From: Anaerolineales bacterium HSG24
GTDB taxonomy: Bacteria > Chloroflexota > Anaerolineae > 4572-78 > J111
Length of the DNA stretch: 37,861 nucleotides
Assembly: GCA_030377895.1 (NCBI GenBank)
Contig: JAUCGB010000034.1
Location: 1 to 37,861 of the forward strand
Direction: 5' to 3'
This document shows positions 17,193 through 24,660 of this stretch, in pieces (position 1 is the first letter of the stretch; each line of letters begins with the position of its first letter). The notes below the pieces were generated by a model. It saw nothing but the letters and a program-made list of their open reading frames with translations, had not been told where the DNA came from and did not search any database. The translations under genes and the position numbers were made by a program.

Positions 17193-18875
17193 TTACTCGA
17201 CGGCAAGTATGACCCTCCCGTTAGAATCTGTCGCTACTGGCAAACGGGCAAACGTCGTCTCATCATATAATCCAACATAAATTCGATACGGGCCAGGCGG
17301 CATTTCAGACGGTAGTTGGAGTGGATAGCGGTCTGCAATTTGCTGACCCGGTATCCATTGTGAGGTCAGGTAGCTTTCCGTGTTCGGGTCTTTAACAAAT
17401 TGGGGATAACCGTCAAACTGAGCCAGCACGTTGTCGTTACTATCGACCAGATGGATAAATAGTTTCCAGTTTTGCTCAAAATTAGTTAATGGTTGCCAAA
17501 TTAAATTAAAATATAGGGTGTCTTGGGGGACTAAATCCCCATGTACAACCAGCGGCAGGGTGGTCTCACCCGTATTCAGACCAGCGGTGTCGCCGGTTGT
17601 TTTGACCGTAAAAGTTGGCTCAAGCAGTAATAATTCGTTATTTCCTATGATACCCGCAGGCGCAGAAGGTATCTGATTGGTCGGGATAAAGGTCGGTTCA
17701 AGATAGGCATAGCTTCCTAAAACAATCATGAGAATAAGACTGGCTAAGAGTGGCAAATGGCTTAATTGAGGCTCTACCCAAAGGGCCGCGCCAGATATCA
17801 CCGCAAAACATAACCCACTAAAACCAAGAAGTTGCCACGGATAGGTTAGAAACAGGCTCGAGAGTGTTCCAGTTATGGGCAATTGCCAAAACGGTCGGGC
17901 AACCGTCAACGTTAGCCCGATAAAAAATAGTCCGGCAATCAGAAAAAATATCAACCGACGATCACGACGGCTGATCTCCGCAGGAAGGACAGGTTGAGTT
18001 TGCCACATGGTCACGGTGAGAATCGTCAGCCCCACGGAGATCATGCCCAACTGAAAGGGTAGCCCATCTGCCCAGCCGGATAGACTCGCGCCGTTGCCCC
18101 AATGTGCAGAAAGGAGTTGGAACGGGTAGAGTAAATGGTCAGCAAATATGACATTATTCGTGAAAGTTGGGGTTAAAATCAGCCATGATATGGTTGTCGC
18201 CATGAATGTGCCAGTGAGCATGGAAATTAGGGGTAAAAAGAGTTGGCGAGGGTGAACGACGATGAGAAGTACGGTCACAAATGCCAAGGCCCACATGGTT
18301 AAACCAAGATGGGTCAACCCCAAGGCCAGCCAGCCTGTAGCGGCAAAAGGTAGAAGTTTCCATTTTGGTGAGGTGACAAGGTAAGTACTGACCAAAATCA
18401 CACCAGGTAGTAATCCAAGAAAAAACGATTCGCTCCAAGCCCCGCGCACATATACCGTGGCGATTTGATAGGGCAGGTAGCAATAAACTAGGGCCGCTAT
18501 CAGTGCCCCAGACTCGCCGAACCAACTTTTTAGCCACAAGAACATGCCCACACTACCAGATACCCAACCGAGAGCAATCACCAGTTTAAAGCCGGTTAAA
18601 GGGCTGACGGGTAGCAACGCGGCGATATAATAGGGTAATAAACCTCCCGATTTAAAGAGAGAGACATTCGTAACGATATGGGGTTGCCAAAATAGATTTC
18701 CGATATTTGCTTTTAAATCGGCAATATTCCATAGTGGGATGTAACCGATATGGGTTTCGATATAGCCGGGATAAAATAAAGGGGCAATCAAAAATATAGG
18801 TAAAATTGTTGCTAGAATTAAATAGGTACGGCTTGCATAAGGCACGATAAGCAAAAGTCCCTTCCAAAAGGGCAT
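17193..18875 (-). CDS. Divergent GT-C-like membrane protein, paralogue 3
   Basis: About 560 residues with many membrane helices and a C-terminal soluble domain (about 430-555). The central segment YLPYQIATVYVRGAWSESFF parallels YLPYHLFDLYVRAALAES of paralogue 2, showing common ancestry. The first-loop HDA and PRW..DFAFGYGYP motifs of the other two are missing, so the protein may be inactive, regulatory, or use other residues. The C-terminal domain (LFIHLVDSNDNVLAQFDG, GPYRIYVGLYD) resembles the tail of the GT39-like protein at 24661. The frame extends to an ATG at 18917 inside a mobile element; ATG 18875 gives a usual N terminus (MPFWKGLLL) and is preferred. Confidence 0.68.
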   Translation of the reverse strand: MPFWKGLLLIVPYASRTYLILATILPIFLIAPLFYPGYIETHIGYIPLWNIADLKANIGNLFWQPHIVTNVSLFKSGGLLPYYIAALLPVSPLTGFKLVIALGWVSGSVGMFLWLKSWFGESGALIAALVYCYLPYQIATVYVRGAWSESFFLGLLPGVILVSTYLVTSPKWKLLPFAATGWLALGLTHLGLTMWALAFVTVLLIVVHPRQLFLPLISMLTGTFMATTISWLILTPTFTNNVIFADHLLYPFQLLSAHWGNGASLSGWADGLPFQLGMISVGLTILTVTMWQTQPVLPAEISRRDRRLIFFLIAGLFFIGLTLTVARPFWQLPITGTLSSLFLTYPWQLLGFSGLCFAVISGAALWVEPQLSHLPLLASLILMIVLGSYAYLEPTFIPTNQIPSAPAGIIGNNELLLLEPTFTVKTTGDTAGLNTGETTLPLVVHGDLVPQDTLYFNLIWQPLTNFEQNWKLFIHLVDSNDNVLAQFDGYPQFVKDPNTESYLTSQWIPGQQIADRYPLQLPSEMPPGPYRIYVGLYDETTFARLPVATDSNGRVILAVE

Positions 18876-18894
18876 GTCTCCCAAGAATTTAGGT

Positions 18895-19027
18895 GGTAAT
18901 GACCTATTGTAGCACATGCTTCAGCCTGTGCCGCACACAGTCTAAAGACTGTGCTACGATATTATCTGTCTCACGTTAAGTTGATAGCCCTCAGAGTGAC
19001 ATGGTCAGTCAACATGGCAACATTACC
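18895..19027. mobile_element. GGTAATG-ended element, copy 1, carrying a truncated palindromic element
   Basis: It begins GGTAATGACCTATTG and ends (reverse strand) GGTAATGTTGCCATGTTGAC. It is flanked on both sides by the 10-bp direct repeat GAATTTAGGT (18885-18894, 19028-19037), a probable target duplication. The ends resemble IS1-family termini (GGTGATGCTGCC), from memory. Its interior from 18908 contains a GGCTATCAAC-type palindromic element lacking its left arm. No transposase. Confidence 0.55.
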
Positions 19028-19037
19028 GAATTTAGGT

Positions 19038-19251
19038 GGTAATGACCTATTGACTGATAAGCCTCCCATGTCATTCCGACCGAAAGCAAGAAACTGCCTA
19101 CCCAGAGTGGCTATCAACGTAAGCCGAGACATGTAGCACATGCTTCAGCCTGTGCCGCACACAGTCTAAAGACTGTGCTACGATATTATCTGTCTCACGT
19201 TAAGTTGATAGCCCTCAGAGTGACATGGTCAGTCAACATAGTAACATTACC
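19038..19251. mobile_element. GGTAATG-ended element, copy 2, interrupted by a complete palindromic element
   Basis: The left end GGTAATGACCTATTGACTGA and the right end (reverse) GGTAATGTTACTATGTTGAC are imperfect inverted repeats. It is joined to copy 1 through the shared GAATTTAGGT. A 105-bp palindromic element (19109-19213) sits inside. The 120 bp from 19132 repeats 18908-19027 almost exactly. Confidence 0.55.
19109..19213. mobile_element. GGCTATCAAC palindromic MITE, nested copy
   Basis: A 105-bp near-palindrome with ends GGCTATCAACGTAAGC and GTTAAGTTGATAGCC and centre CACAGTCTAAAGACTGTG. It is flanked by CCCAGAGT and CTCAGAGT, an 8-bp target duplication with one mismatch, so it transposed into the surrounding GGTAATG-ended element. 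Confidence 0.7.
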
Positions 19252-19276
19252 ATTAACATGTGCATGTTGGTAGTCC

Positions 19277-19325
19277 GCCTTCGACAAGCTCAGGCTACGT
19301 AGTGCCGCCTGAGCTTGTCGAAGGC
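19277..19325. repeat. CTTCGACAAGCTCAGG palindrome
   Basis: GCCTTCGACAAGCTCAGG pairs with CCTGAGCTTGTCGAAGGC (18 bp perfect, 13-nt loop). This is a widespread bacterial REP-like palindrome. A related copy near 30761-30927 is split by another element. Just before it (19259-19280) is the 22-bp repeat shared with 11699. Confidence 0.7.
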
Positions 19326-19394
19326 GATGTCGAAACGCGCAACTTATTTAGGACTCATTCCTAAAGTCTCGTTGCAGTACTAAAGTAACAGGTA

Positions 19395-19796
19395 TTACGC
19401 TTCTGCAAGGATTTTACTTAAATTTTCTGCCAAATTGTTGGTTTCATCAACCGCCGCGATAACTCGATTAAGGTCTTCCTGCATCTCATCGGGTACGCCT
19501 TCAATTGCTAAAAATTGTTGGACTGTTTCGTTTATTTTAGCTGTTGCAGAAAATAGTTGCTTATTTAATAACGGGTCAGCGGTGGCTTTATCTAGCGTTT
19601 CGCCCTCATCTGCGGCATCAAATATCAGACCAATTTGCCCCGATAAATCCACGATTTCATGGGCTGTGTCCATGATGATTTCCAGTTGCTCTTCCATCGG
19701 TTCCGAAAGTTCGTACATAAATTGAGCCATTTGTGAAATGCTCAAAATGGTGGAACTTTGGCTAACGATATCATGTAAAATTTTTGAAGATGTCAT
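19395..19796 (-). CDS. Small helical protein of unknown function
   Basis: I do not recognise a family. It is 133 residues, predicted almost wholly alpha-helical and acidic, with no signal peptide or membrane segment. Hydrophobic heptad-like spacing at about 10-50 (SQMAQFMYELSEPMEEQL) and 85-130 (LNRVIAAVDETNNLAENL) suggests a helical bundle or coiled coil. The start is well supported: ATG 19796 has AGGAG 9 nt upstream, whereas the longer frame from 19826 does not. It stands alone in a repeat-rich region, downstream of the HD hydrolase gene on the same strand. Confidence 0.6.
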   Translation of the reverse strand: MTSSKILHDIVSQSSTILSISQMAQFMYELSEPMEEQLEIIMDTAHEIVDLSGQIGLIFDAADEGETLDKATADPLLNKQLFSATAKINETVQQFLAIEGVPDEMQEDLNRVIAAVDETNNLAENLSKILAEA

Positions 19797-19863
19797 AATA
19801 TTACTCTCCTTTTTAAGGACGGACAATGACTACAAATAGGCTATTTCGGGTGACTATTGTAGT

Positions 19864-19887
19864 AATATTCCAAATCATTCAGTTTTT
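19864..19887. repeat. 24-bp direct repeat, left copy
   Basis: AATATTCCAAATCATTCAGTTTTT-type 24-mer, exact copy at 19970-19993, 106 bp apart. The pair flanks the hairpin element at 19888-19963. Similarity extends about ten bases upstream of each copy. Confidence 0.65.
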
Positions 19888-19963
19888 GGTAGTGGTGCAG
19901 AAGTAGTGATATATGTCAGTTACCTACCCGCAAGTTTGGAACTTGCGGGTAGGTGATGACTAC
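19888..19963. repeat. ACCCGCAAGTT hairpin element, copy A
   Basis: The core CTACCCGCAAG-TTTGGAA-CTTGCGGGTAG (19924-19952) is a perfect stem, preceded by GGTAGTGGTGCAGAAGTAGT. Other copies are at 20660, 28326 and 35414; A and B are in the opposite orientation to C and D. Confidence 0.75.
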
Positions 19964-19969
19964 ATGTGC

Positions 19970-19993
19970 AATATTCCAAATCATTCAGTTTTT
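19970..19993. repeat. 24-bp direct repeat, right copy
   Basis: Exact copy of 19864-19887, ending just before the 3' end of the HD hydrolase gene. Confidence 0.65.
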
Positions 19994-19999
19994 AAAGTG

Positions 20000-20581
20000 C
20001 TATTGGTTCGATTCAATCCCATCAAGTCCTAATGTAGCGGCTTTTTCCTGCATGGCCTGTAATACCATCTCGATATGTTGCGATAGTTCGATATTTAAGG
20101 CCGCCGCGCCTTGTTCGATTTCCTCCCGATGAACCCCAGGAGCAAACGATTTTGTCTTCCATTTTTTACGAACCGATTTCAGCTTGACATCCCGAATATC
20201 TTTTGAGGGGCGCACCAACGCGACTGCGATAATCAGTCCGGTCAATTCGTCAACCGCATACAAGGTATGCTCCATCAGCGATTGACGTTCTACGCCAGTA
20301 ACTTCGGTAGCATGGGAGAGGATGGCCCGGATGATAACTTCGTCAGCACCTTGCTCACGAAGAATCGGCGCGCCAGTGTTGGGATGTCCATTTTGCGAGA
20401 CATCTGGATAACGTTCATAATCAAAATCGTGCAGGAGACCAACAACCCCCCAAATATCTTCATCCTCACCAAGAGAGCGGGCATAGGCCCGCATCGCGGC
20501 TTCAACAGCGAGCATGTGTCGTCGTAAATGAGGACTTTTAGTATAGTGGCAAACGAGTTCCCAAGCTTGTTCTCGATTCAT
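20000..20581 (-). CDS. HD-domain phosphohydrolase
   Basis: A 193-residue soluble single-domain HD protein. Metal-binding residues fit the H...HD...D pattern: His22, His51-Asp52 (LLHDFDYERYP) and Asp111 (YAVDELTGL), with His66 and His90 as possible further ligands. HDFDYERYP followed by HPNTGAPIL is typical of a common bacterial HDIG-type family of uncertain substrate (nucleotides or phosphoesters). Length is typical and all metal residues are present, so it should be active. It starts with ATG at 20581 (weak GGAA upstream). It is transcribed toward the small helical protein gene, 200 bp of repeats in between. Confidence 0.85.
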   Translation of the reverse strand: MNREQAWELVCHYTKSPHLRRHMLAVEAAMRAYARSLGEDEDIWGVVGLLHDFDYERYPDVSQNGHPNTGAPILREQGADEVIIRAILSHATEVTGVERQSLMEHTLYAVDELTGLIIAVALVRPSKDIRDVKLKSVRKKWKTKSFAPGVHREEIEQGAAALNIELSQHIEMVLQAMQEKAATLGLDGIESNQ

Positions 20582-21063
20582 AGTTTATTCCAGTTACATT
20601 ATATCATAATAGAGGTGATGATTACATTATCTATTTGGGCTATTTTTATTTCAGTTGAGGGTAGTGCAGAAGTAGTGATACGAATCCGTTAGCTACCCGC
20701 AAGTTTAGAACTTGCGGGTTCGCTATTGAATTTAATAGGTTTTCTTAGGTTTAATTAGCATGTTTCCAGAGTTGCAAGCATAACCTCGTAATTTTTTACG
20801 ATAGTTCTGCACAGAGGAAACAAGAGATTTGTATTATACCCCAATATCCGCAGGTTTAAAAATTATAGTTCGAGAGCGTGAGTGCATCACCGTCTTGGAA
20901 CGCATATCGAGACTTTCCGCCTCATCATCCCGCTTGACCATACTTTGCCTCTCATCCTGCTCTGTGTTAGAATCGGCTATGTAGAAGTTGGCATAGTTCC
21001 CTACTCCCAAATTCTGAACCATGCCCGCTACCTTAAATATATCATCCAAAAGGCGGACTGATT
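20582..21063. other. Intergenic region upstream of the exporter operon
   Basis: Contains hairpin element copy B (20660-20719) and AT-rich sequence. No Gly-Gly-type precursor peptide for the C39 exporter was found on either strand. A 71-codon minus-strand frame (20834-21049) starts with TTG and is not convincing. Confidence 0.5.
20660..20719. repeat. ACCCGCAAGTT hairpin element, copy B
   Basis: The stem CTACCCGCAAG...CTTGCGGGT (20693-20719) is preceded by GGTAGTGCAGAAGTAGTGAT and CCGTTAG. The right side is truncated relative to the other copies. Confidence 0.75.
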
Positions 21064-21579
21064 ATGGCGACACCTTTTTCACGCTCGTTACGCTCCCTAA
21101 ATGCTGATAGCTTTGCCCCCTCGTTAGCTGGCACGCTCTTAGCCATGCTGATTTTGCTCGCTTGGTTGGGCTGGTTCGTGACAGTTGATATTACCTTATA
21201 CGAAATCAGCGAAACCTTCACCGTGACCGATGAAGAACGCATCCTAGCTGAGTTCCCTATCAAATCACAAACCCGAATCCGCCCCGGTCAAGCCGCATTA
21301 TTACGGCTCAATGTCCCTATGGGCGCGGAATCAGTGGTCATTCCGGCTGTGGTCTATAGTACCATAACTGAGCCGGAGAGCGATAAATTTTTAGTTGATG
21401 TATATGTCATGTCTCATTTTTCTCCCGTCCCCATTCAAGAAGGGCTAACAGGTAAGGTCGAGATTGAAGCCGAACATGTCTCCCCCTTAACGCTGGTTAT
21501 GCGGGCTACCGGTCAGTTGATGGATGCTGAAGAAGTGACCGTCAGTCCCCAAAATCAAGAATGGCTGGATATTCGCTGA
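21064..21579 (+). CDS. Short HlyD-like membrane-fusion (periplasmic adaptor) protein
   Basis: 171 residues: a short cytoplasmic N terminus, one membrane helix (about 21-42, LAMLILLAWLGWFVTV), then a beta-rich domain with the adaptor pattern of a strand pair around RIRPGQAALLRL and, near the end, GLTGKVEIE. This is a HlyD barrel without the long coiled-coil hairpin and lipoyl halves of classical 350-450-residue adaptors, so it may be a minimal accessory of the exporter and cannot span to an outer membrane. It overlaps the C39 ABC transporter start by one base (TGATG), implying translational coupling. AAGG lies 10 nt upstream of the ATG. Confidence 0.7.
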   Translation: MATPFSRSLRSLNADSFAPSLAGTLLAMLILLAWLGWFVTVDITLYEISETFTVTDEERILAEFPIKSQTRIRPGQAALLRLNVPMGAESVVIPAVVYSTITEPESDKFLVDVYVMSHFSPVPIQEGLTGKVEIEAEHVSPLTLVMRATGQLMDAEEVTVSPQNQEWLDIR

Positions 21580-24509
21580 TGTTTGATCAATATGGTCGAA
21601 ATGACCGACAGTTATTTGTTCCCGAAGTAGTGCAGACCTCGGCGATGGATTGCGGCCCGGCCACCCTCAAAAGTCTGCTCGAAGGGTACAACATCAACGT
21701 CAGCTATGGTCGCCTGCGAGAGGCATGCCAAACCGACGTAGACGGAACCTCCATCGACACGATGGAGGAGGTCGCCATTCAACTTGGTCTGGAAGCCGAG
21801 CAAGTCATGGTTCCGATTGACCATCTGCTTCTGTCCCAAGCTGATACCCTGCCCGCCATCGTCGTTGTTCGACAGCCTAGCGGCTTGACTCATTTTGTCG
21901 TCGTATGGAATCAGATTGGCCCGTTGGTGCAAGTCATGGATCCTGCCGCCGGACGACGTTGGGTCACGAAAAGTCGTTTTTTGCAGGACATCTATCAGCA
22001 TGAACACCCCGTTCCGGCAGAGGGTTGGCGAGATTGGGCCGGAACCGAAGGGTTTTGTGACCCCCTCAGAGAGCGACTGTTATATCTGGATATTTCAGAA
22101 GACAGCATCGACCAACTCCTAGAAGTCGCCCTAAGTGACGAAAATTGGTATATTTTAGCCACCCTCGACGCGGCTACTCGCATCACCACCTCACTCGTTA
22201 ATGCCGATGGTGTCGAACCCGGTGAGGAAGCAGCCACAATTCTAACCCACTTTTTCAACAAAACCTTGGCCGAATCCCCCGGCGACTACAAGACGATTCC
22301 GGCATCTTACTGGTCGGTACAGTTCCTCTCGCCCGACCCTGACGCACCCGATGACCCACCTGTGGTGCTGATGCGTGGCGCGGTGTTGGTGCGGGCGATG
22401 GGGCTATTGCAACCCGCCGATGATTCGGCCCCGTCCGATGTTCCCCCCTTATCTCCCGAACTGGTTGCCGCCCTTGAAGAAGAGCAGATTCGGCCTGATC
22501 GTGAGGTGTTGCGCCTACTCAAAGAAGACGGCTTTTTAGCCCCCTCGGTGTTGACCGCCGCCCTCGCTTTGTCGGCTATCGGCGTGTTGATTGAAGCCCT
22601 TTTGTTTCGGGGCTTGCTCGATATTGGCTACAGTCTCGACCTATTTGGACAACGGGCCGGAGCGGTGGCGGCTTTTTTCCTCTTCATTATTGGCCTTTTC
22701 TTACTTGAATTGCCCATCAACAGTATCATTCTTCGTATTGGCCGACGCTTAGAGACTCGGTTACGAATTGCCTTTTTAGAGAAAATTCCCAAACTAAGCG
22801 ACCGTTATTTTCACAGTCGGCTCACCTCTGACATGACTCAACGGGCCTATGATTTACGCCAAATTCGGCAACTGCCCACCTTGGGCATCAAAATGTTACG
22901 CCTGACCTTCCAGATATTTTTTACCGCACTCGGCGTGATTTGGCTTGACCCCATCAGCGCGCCCCTCGCCATTGTCGCCATGTCCGTAGCGATTGGCATG
23001 TCCTTTGTGGTCTACCCCACGCTGGTTGAGCGGGATTTACGCCTGCGGACTCATATCGGCGCGTTGAGTCGGTTTTATCTTGATGCCTTGCTCGGCCTCA
23101 TCCCCATTCGCACCCACGGTGCAGAGCGAGCCGTCCGTCGAGAGCATGAGGGTTTGCTGGTTGAGTGGGCTAGAGCCGGATTCGATTTTTATAGGTTTGA
23201 TATATTCTCGCAGGGGATTGAAGCGAGTTTGGGCTGGATATTTGCGGTGCTGATTCTGTTCAGCTATATCAACCGAGGCGGTGATCCCGGTGGAGTGCTA
23301 CTCCTTTTTTATTGGACGTTGAATCTGCCAGCCTTGGGAGTCGAACTGAGCAATCTGTCCAATCAGTACCCGCTCCTGCGTAACCGTATCCTCCGTCTCT
23401 TAGAACCACTCGGCGCACCCGAGGAGGCCGATATTAAGCCTGTTTTGGTCGATTCAAGCGATGTTTCGGTTGATTCAGGCGATGTTTCGGTCGATTCAAG
23501 TGACGACGCGTCAGCTAGTGGCGACGACGCGTTAGCTAGTGCCGACGACGCGTCAGCTAGTGACGAGTCGAGTTTGGTCGCAGTAACCGCTGATGAATCT
23601 GAACCAGCGGACACAGAGCAACCGCTCATTATCGACATGCCTGTTGTCGAGGATGAGCCTGAATTGGAAATGCCTGACCTGAGCCAGCCGCTCGCAATTC
23701 GCATGGAACATGTGACCGTTCAGGCGGGTGGGCATACGATTTTGAGCGACCTGAACTTGTCGATTGGTGCAGGAGAACATGTCGGAATCGTTGGCCCATC
23801 GGGGGCTGGAAAATCCAGTTTGGTTGGTATTTTGCTAGGTTGGCATCGTCCGACCAAGGGGAGAGTGCTGGTCAGCGGGAAACTATTGCATGGCGAAACG
23901 TTGCAGGCCATCCGCCGTCATACTGCTTGGGTTGACCCGGCGGTGCAGATTTGGAATCGCTCTCTGCTGGAGAATTTGCAATATGGTGCGCTCAACTCAA
24001 ATTTGCCGATTAATGAGGCGATTGAACATGCCAATCTATTCGGGGTATTGGAGCGATTGCCGGACGGTATGCAGACGATTTTAGGCGAAGGCGGCGGCCT
24101 TGTTTCCGGTGGAGAAGGTCAGCGGGTTCGATTAGGGCGAGCCATTGTTCGCCCAGAGGTTCGGCTGGTCATCCTCGATGAGCCGTTCCGTGGCTTAGAC
24201 CGTCCCCAACGGCGGCAACTTTTGACCGAAGCCAGAGAATATTGGAAAAATGCCACATTGCTCTGCATCACCCATGATGTGGGTGATACCGACGAATTCG
24301 AGCGAGTGTTGGTGATTGAAGAAGGGTGCTTAACCGAAGATGCTACTCCAGCCGAACTGCTCAAGCAGCCCACTTCTCGCTACCGTCAACTGTGGGATGC
24401 CGAGAAGAGCATCCGCGAAGAGCTATGGACTAGTGCCGAATGGCGACGGTTGTGGTTGGCTGATGGACATATTGAGGAACATAAACCCCGCTCAGGGACT
24501 CATAAATGA
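21579..24509 (+). CDS. Peptidase-containing (C39) ABC exporter
   Basis: 976 residues in one chain. The N-terminal C39 peptidase (about 10-145) has intact Cys25 (SAMDCGPATL), His105 (GLTHFVVVW) and Asp121 (VMDPAAG). Residues about 150-300 form an unrecognised insert. The membrane domain (about 310-600) is followed by an acidic repetitive linker (about 618-705), then the ATPase: Walker A GPSGAGKSS (739-747), signature VSGGEGQRV (about 844), Walker B VILDEPFRGLD (about 863) and switch His (ITHD). Family members cut a leader peptide after a double-Gly motif and export the product. The start ATG overlaps the upstream stop (TGATG); an in-frame ATG at 21561 lies inside the adaptor gene. The usual length is 700-730, so the insert and linker are extra. 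No precursor gene is visible nearby. Confidence 0.88.
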   Translation: MFDQYGRNDRQLFVPEVVQTSAMDCGPATLKSLLEGYNINVSYGRLREACQTDVDGTSIDTMEEVAIQLGLEAEQVMVPIDHLLLSQADTLPAIVVVRQPSGLTHFVVVWNQIGPLVQVMDPAAGRRWVTKSRFLQDIYQHEHPVPAEGWRDWAGTEGFCDPLRERLLYLDISEDSIDQLLEVALSDENWYILATLDAATRITTSLVNADGVEPGEEAATILTHFFNKTLAESPGDYKTIPASYWSVQFLSPDPDAPDDPPVVLMRGAVLVRAMGLLQPADDSAPSDVPPLSPELVAALEEEQIRPDREVLRLLKEDGFLAPSVLTAALALSAIGVLIEALLFRGLLDIGYSLDLFGQRAGAVAAFFLFIIGLFLLELPINSIILRIGRRLETRLRIAFLEKIPKLSDRYFHSRLTSDMTQRAYDLRQIRQLPTLGIKMLRLTFQIFFTALGVIWLDPISAPLAIVAMSVAIGMSFVVYPTLVERDLRLRTHIGALSRFYLDALLGLIPIRTHGAERAVRREHEGLLVEWARAGFDFYRFDIFSQGIEASLGWIFAVLILFSYINRGGDPGGVLLLFYWTLNLPALGVELSNLSNQYPLLRNRILRLLEPLGAPEEADIKPVLVDSSDVSVDSGDVSVDSSDDASASGDDALASADDASASDESSLVAVTADESEPADTEQPLIIDMPVVEDEPELEMPDLSQPLAIRMEHVTVQAGGHTILSDLNLSIGAGEHVGIVGPSGAGKSSLVGILLGWHRPTKGRVLVSGKLLHGETLQAIRRHTAWVDPAVQIWNRSLLENLQYGALNSNLPINEAIEHANLFGVLERLPDGMQTILGEGGGLVSGGEGQRVRLGRAIVRPEVRLVILDEPFRGLDRPQRRQLLTEAREYWKNATLLCITHDVGDTDEFERVLVIEEGCLTEDATPAELLKQPTSRYRQLWDAEKSIREELWTSAEWRRLWLADGHIEEHKPRSGTHK
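23451..23564 (+). repeat. Two sets of 21-bp tandem repeats in the exporter linker
   Basis: The first set (from 23451, period 21) encodes DSSDVSV, DSGDVSV, DSSD. The second (three units from 23502, containing GACGACGCGT.AGCTAGTG) encodes DDASASG, DDALASA, DDASASD. Both keep the frame and extend the acidic linker between membrane and ATPase domains. Confidence 0.85.
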
Positions 24510-24660
24510 TTTTTCACCTCCTTAAAGGCGAAAATTTGCGTTATTTGAATTATGTACAAACAAAACCAAATTCAATTATAATTTCATTTCATCCTGCATA
24601 ATTCTTATGACGCACTTTGGGGACAAAAAATCGTTTATGGGACTAACTTAAATCTGCCAA

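Noticed and set aside
18908..19251. CRISPR-like array because of two 120-bp near-identical units
   Set aside because: Units are long, adjacent only twice, and palindromic with target duplications; this fits nested transposable elements, not a repeat-spacer array.
20834..21049. 71-codon minus-strand frame between the HD gene and the exporter operon, considered as a small gene or exporter precursor
   Set aside because: It starts with TTG without a convincing ribosome site, shows no Gly-Gly leader, and lies divergent to the exporter; composition does not look clearly coding.
23363..23704. Minus-strand Ser-rich frame within the exporter gene
   Set aside because: It is a shadow of the tandem acidic linker repeats.
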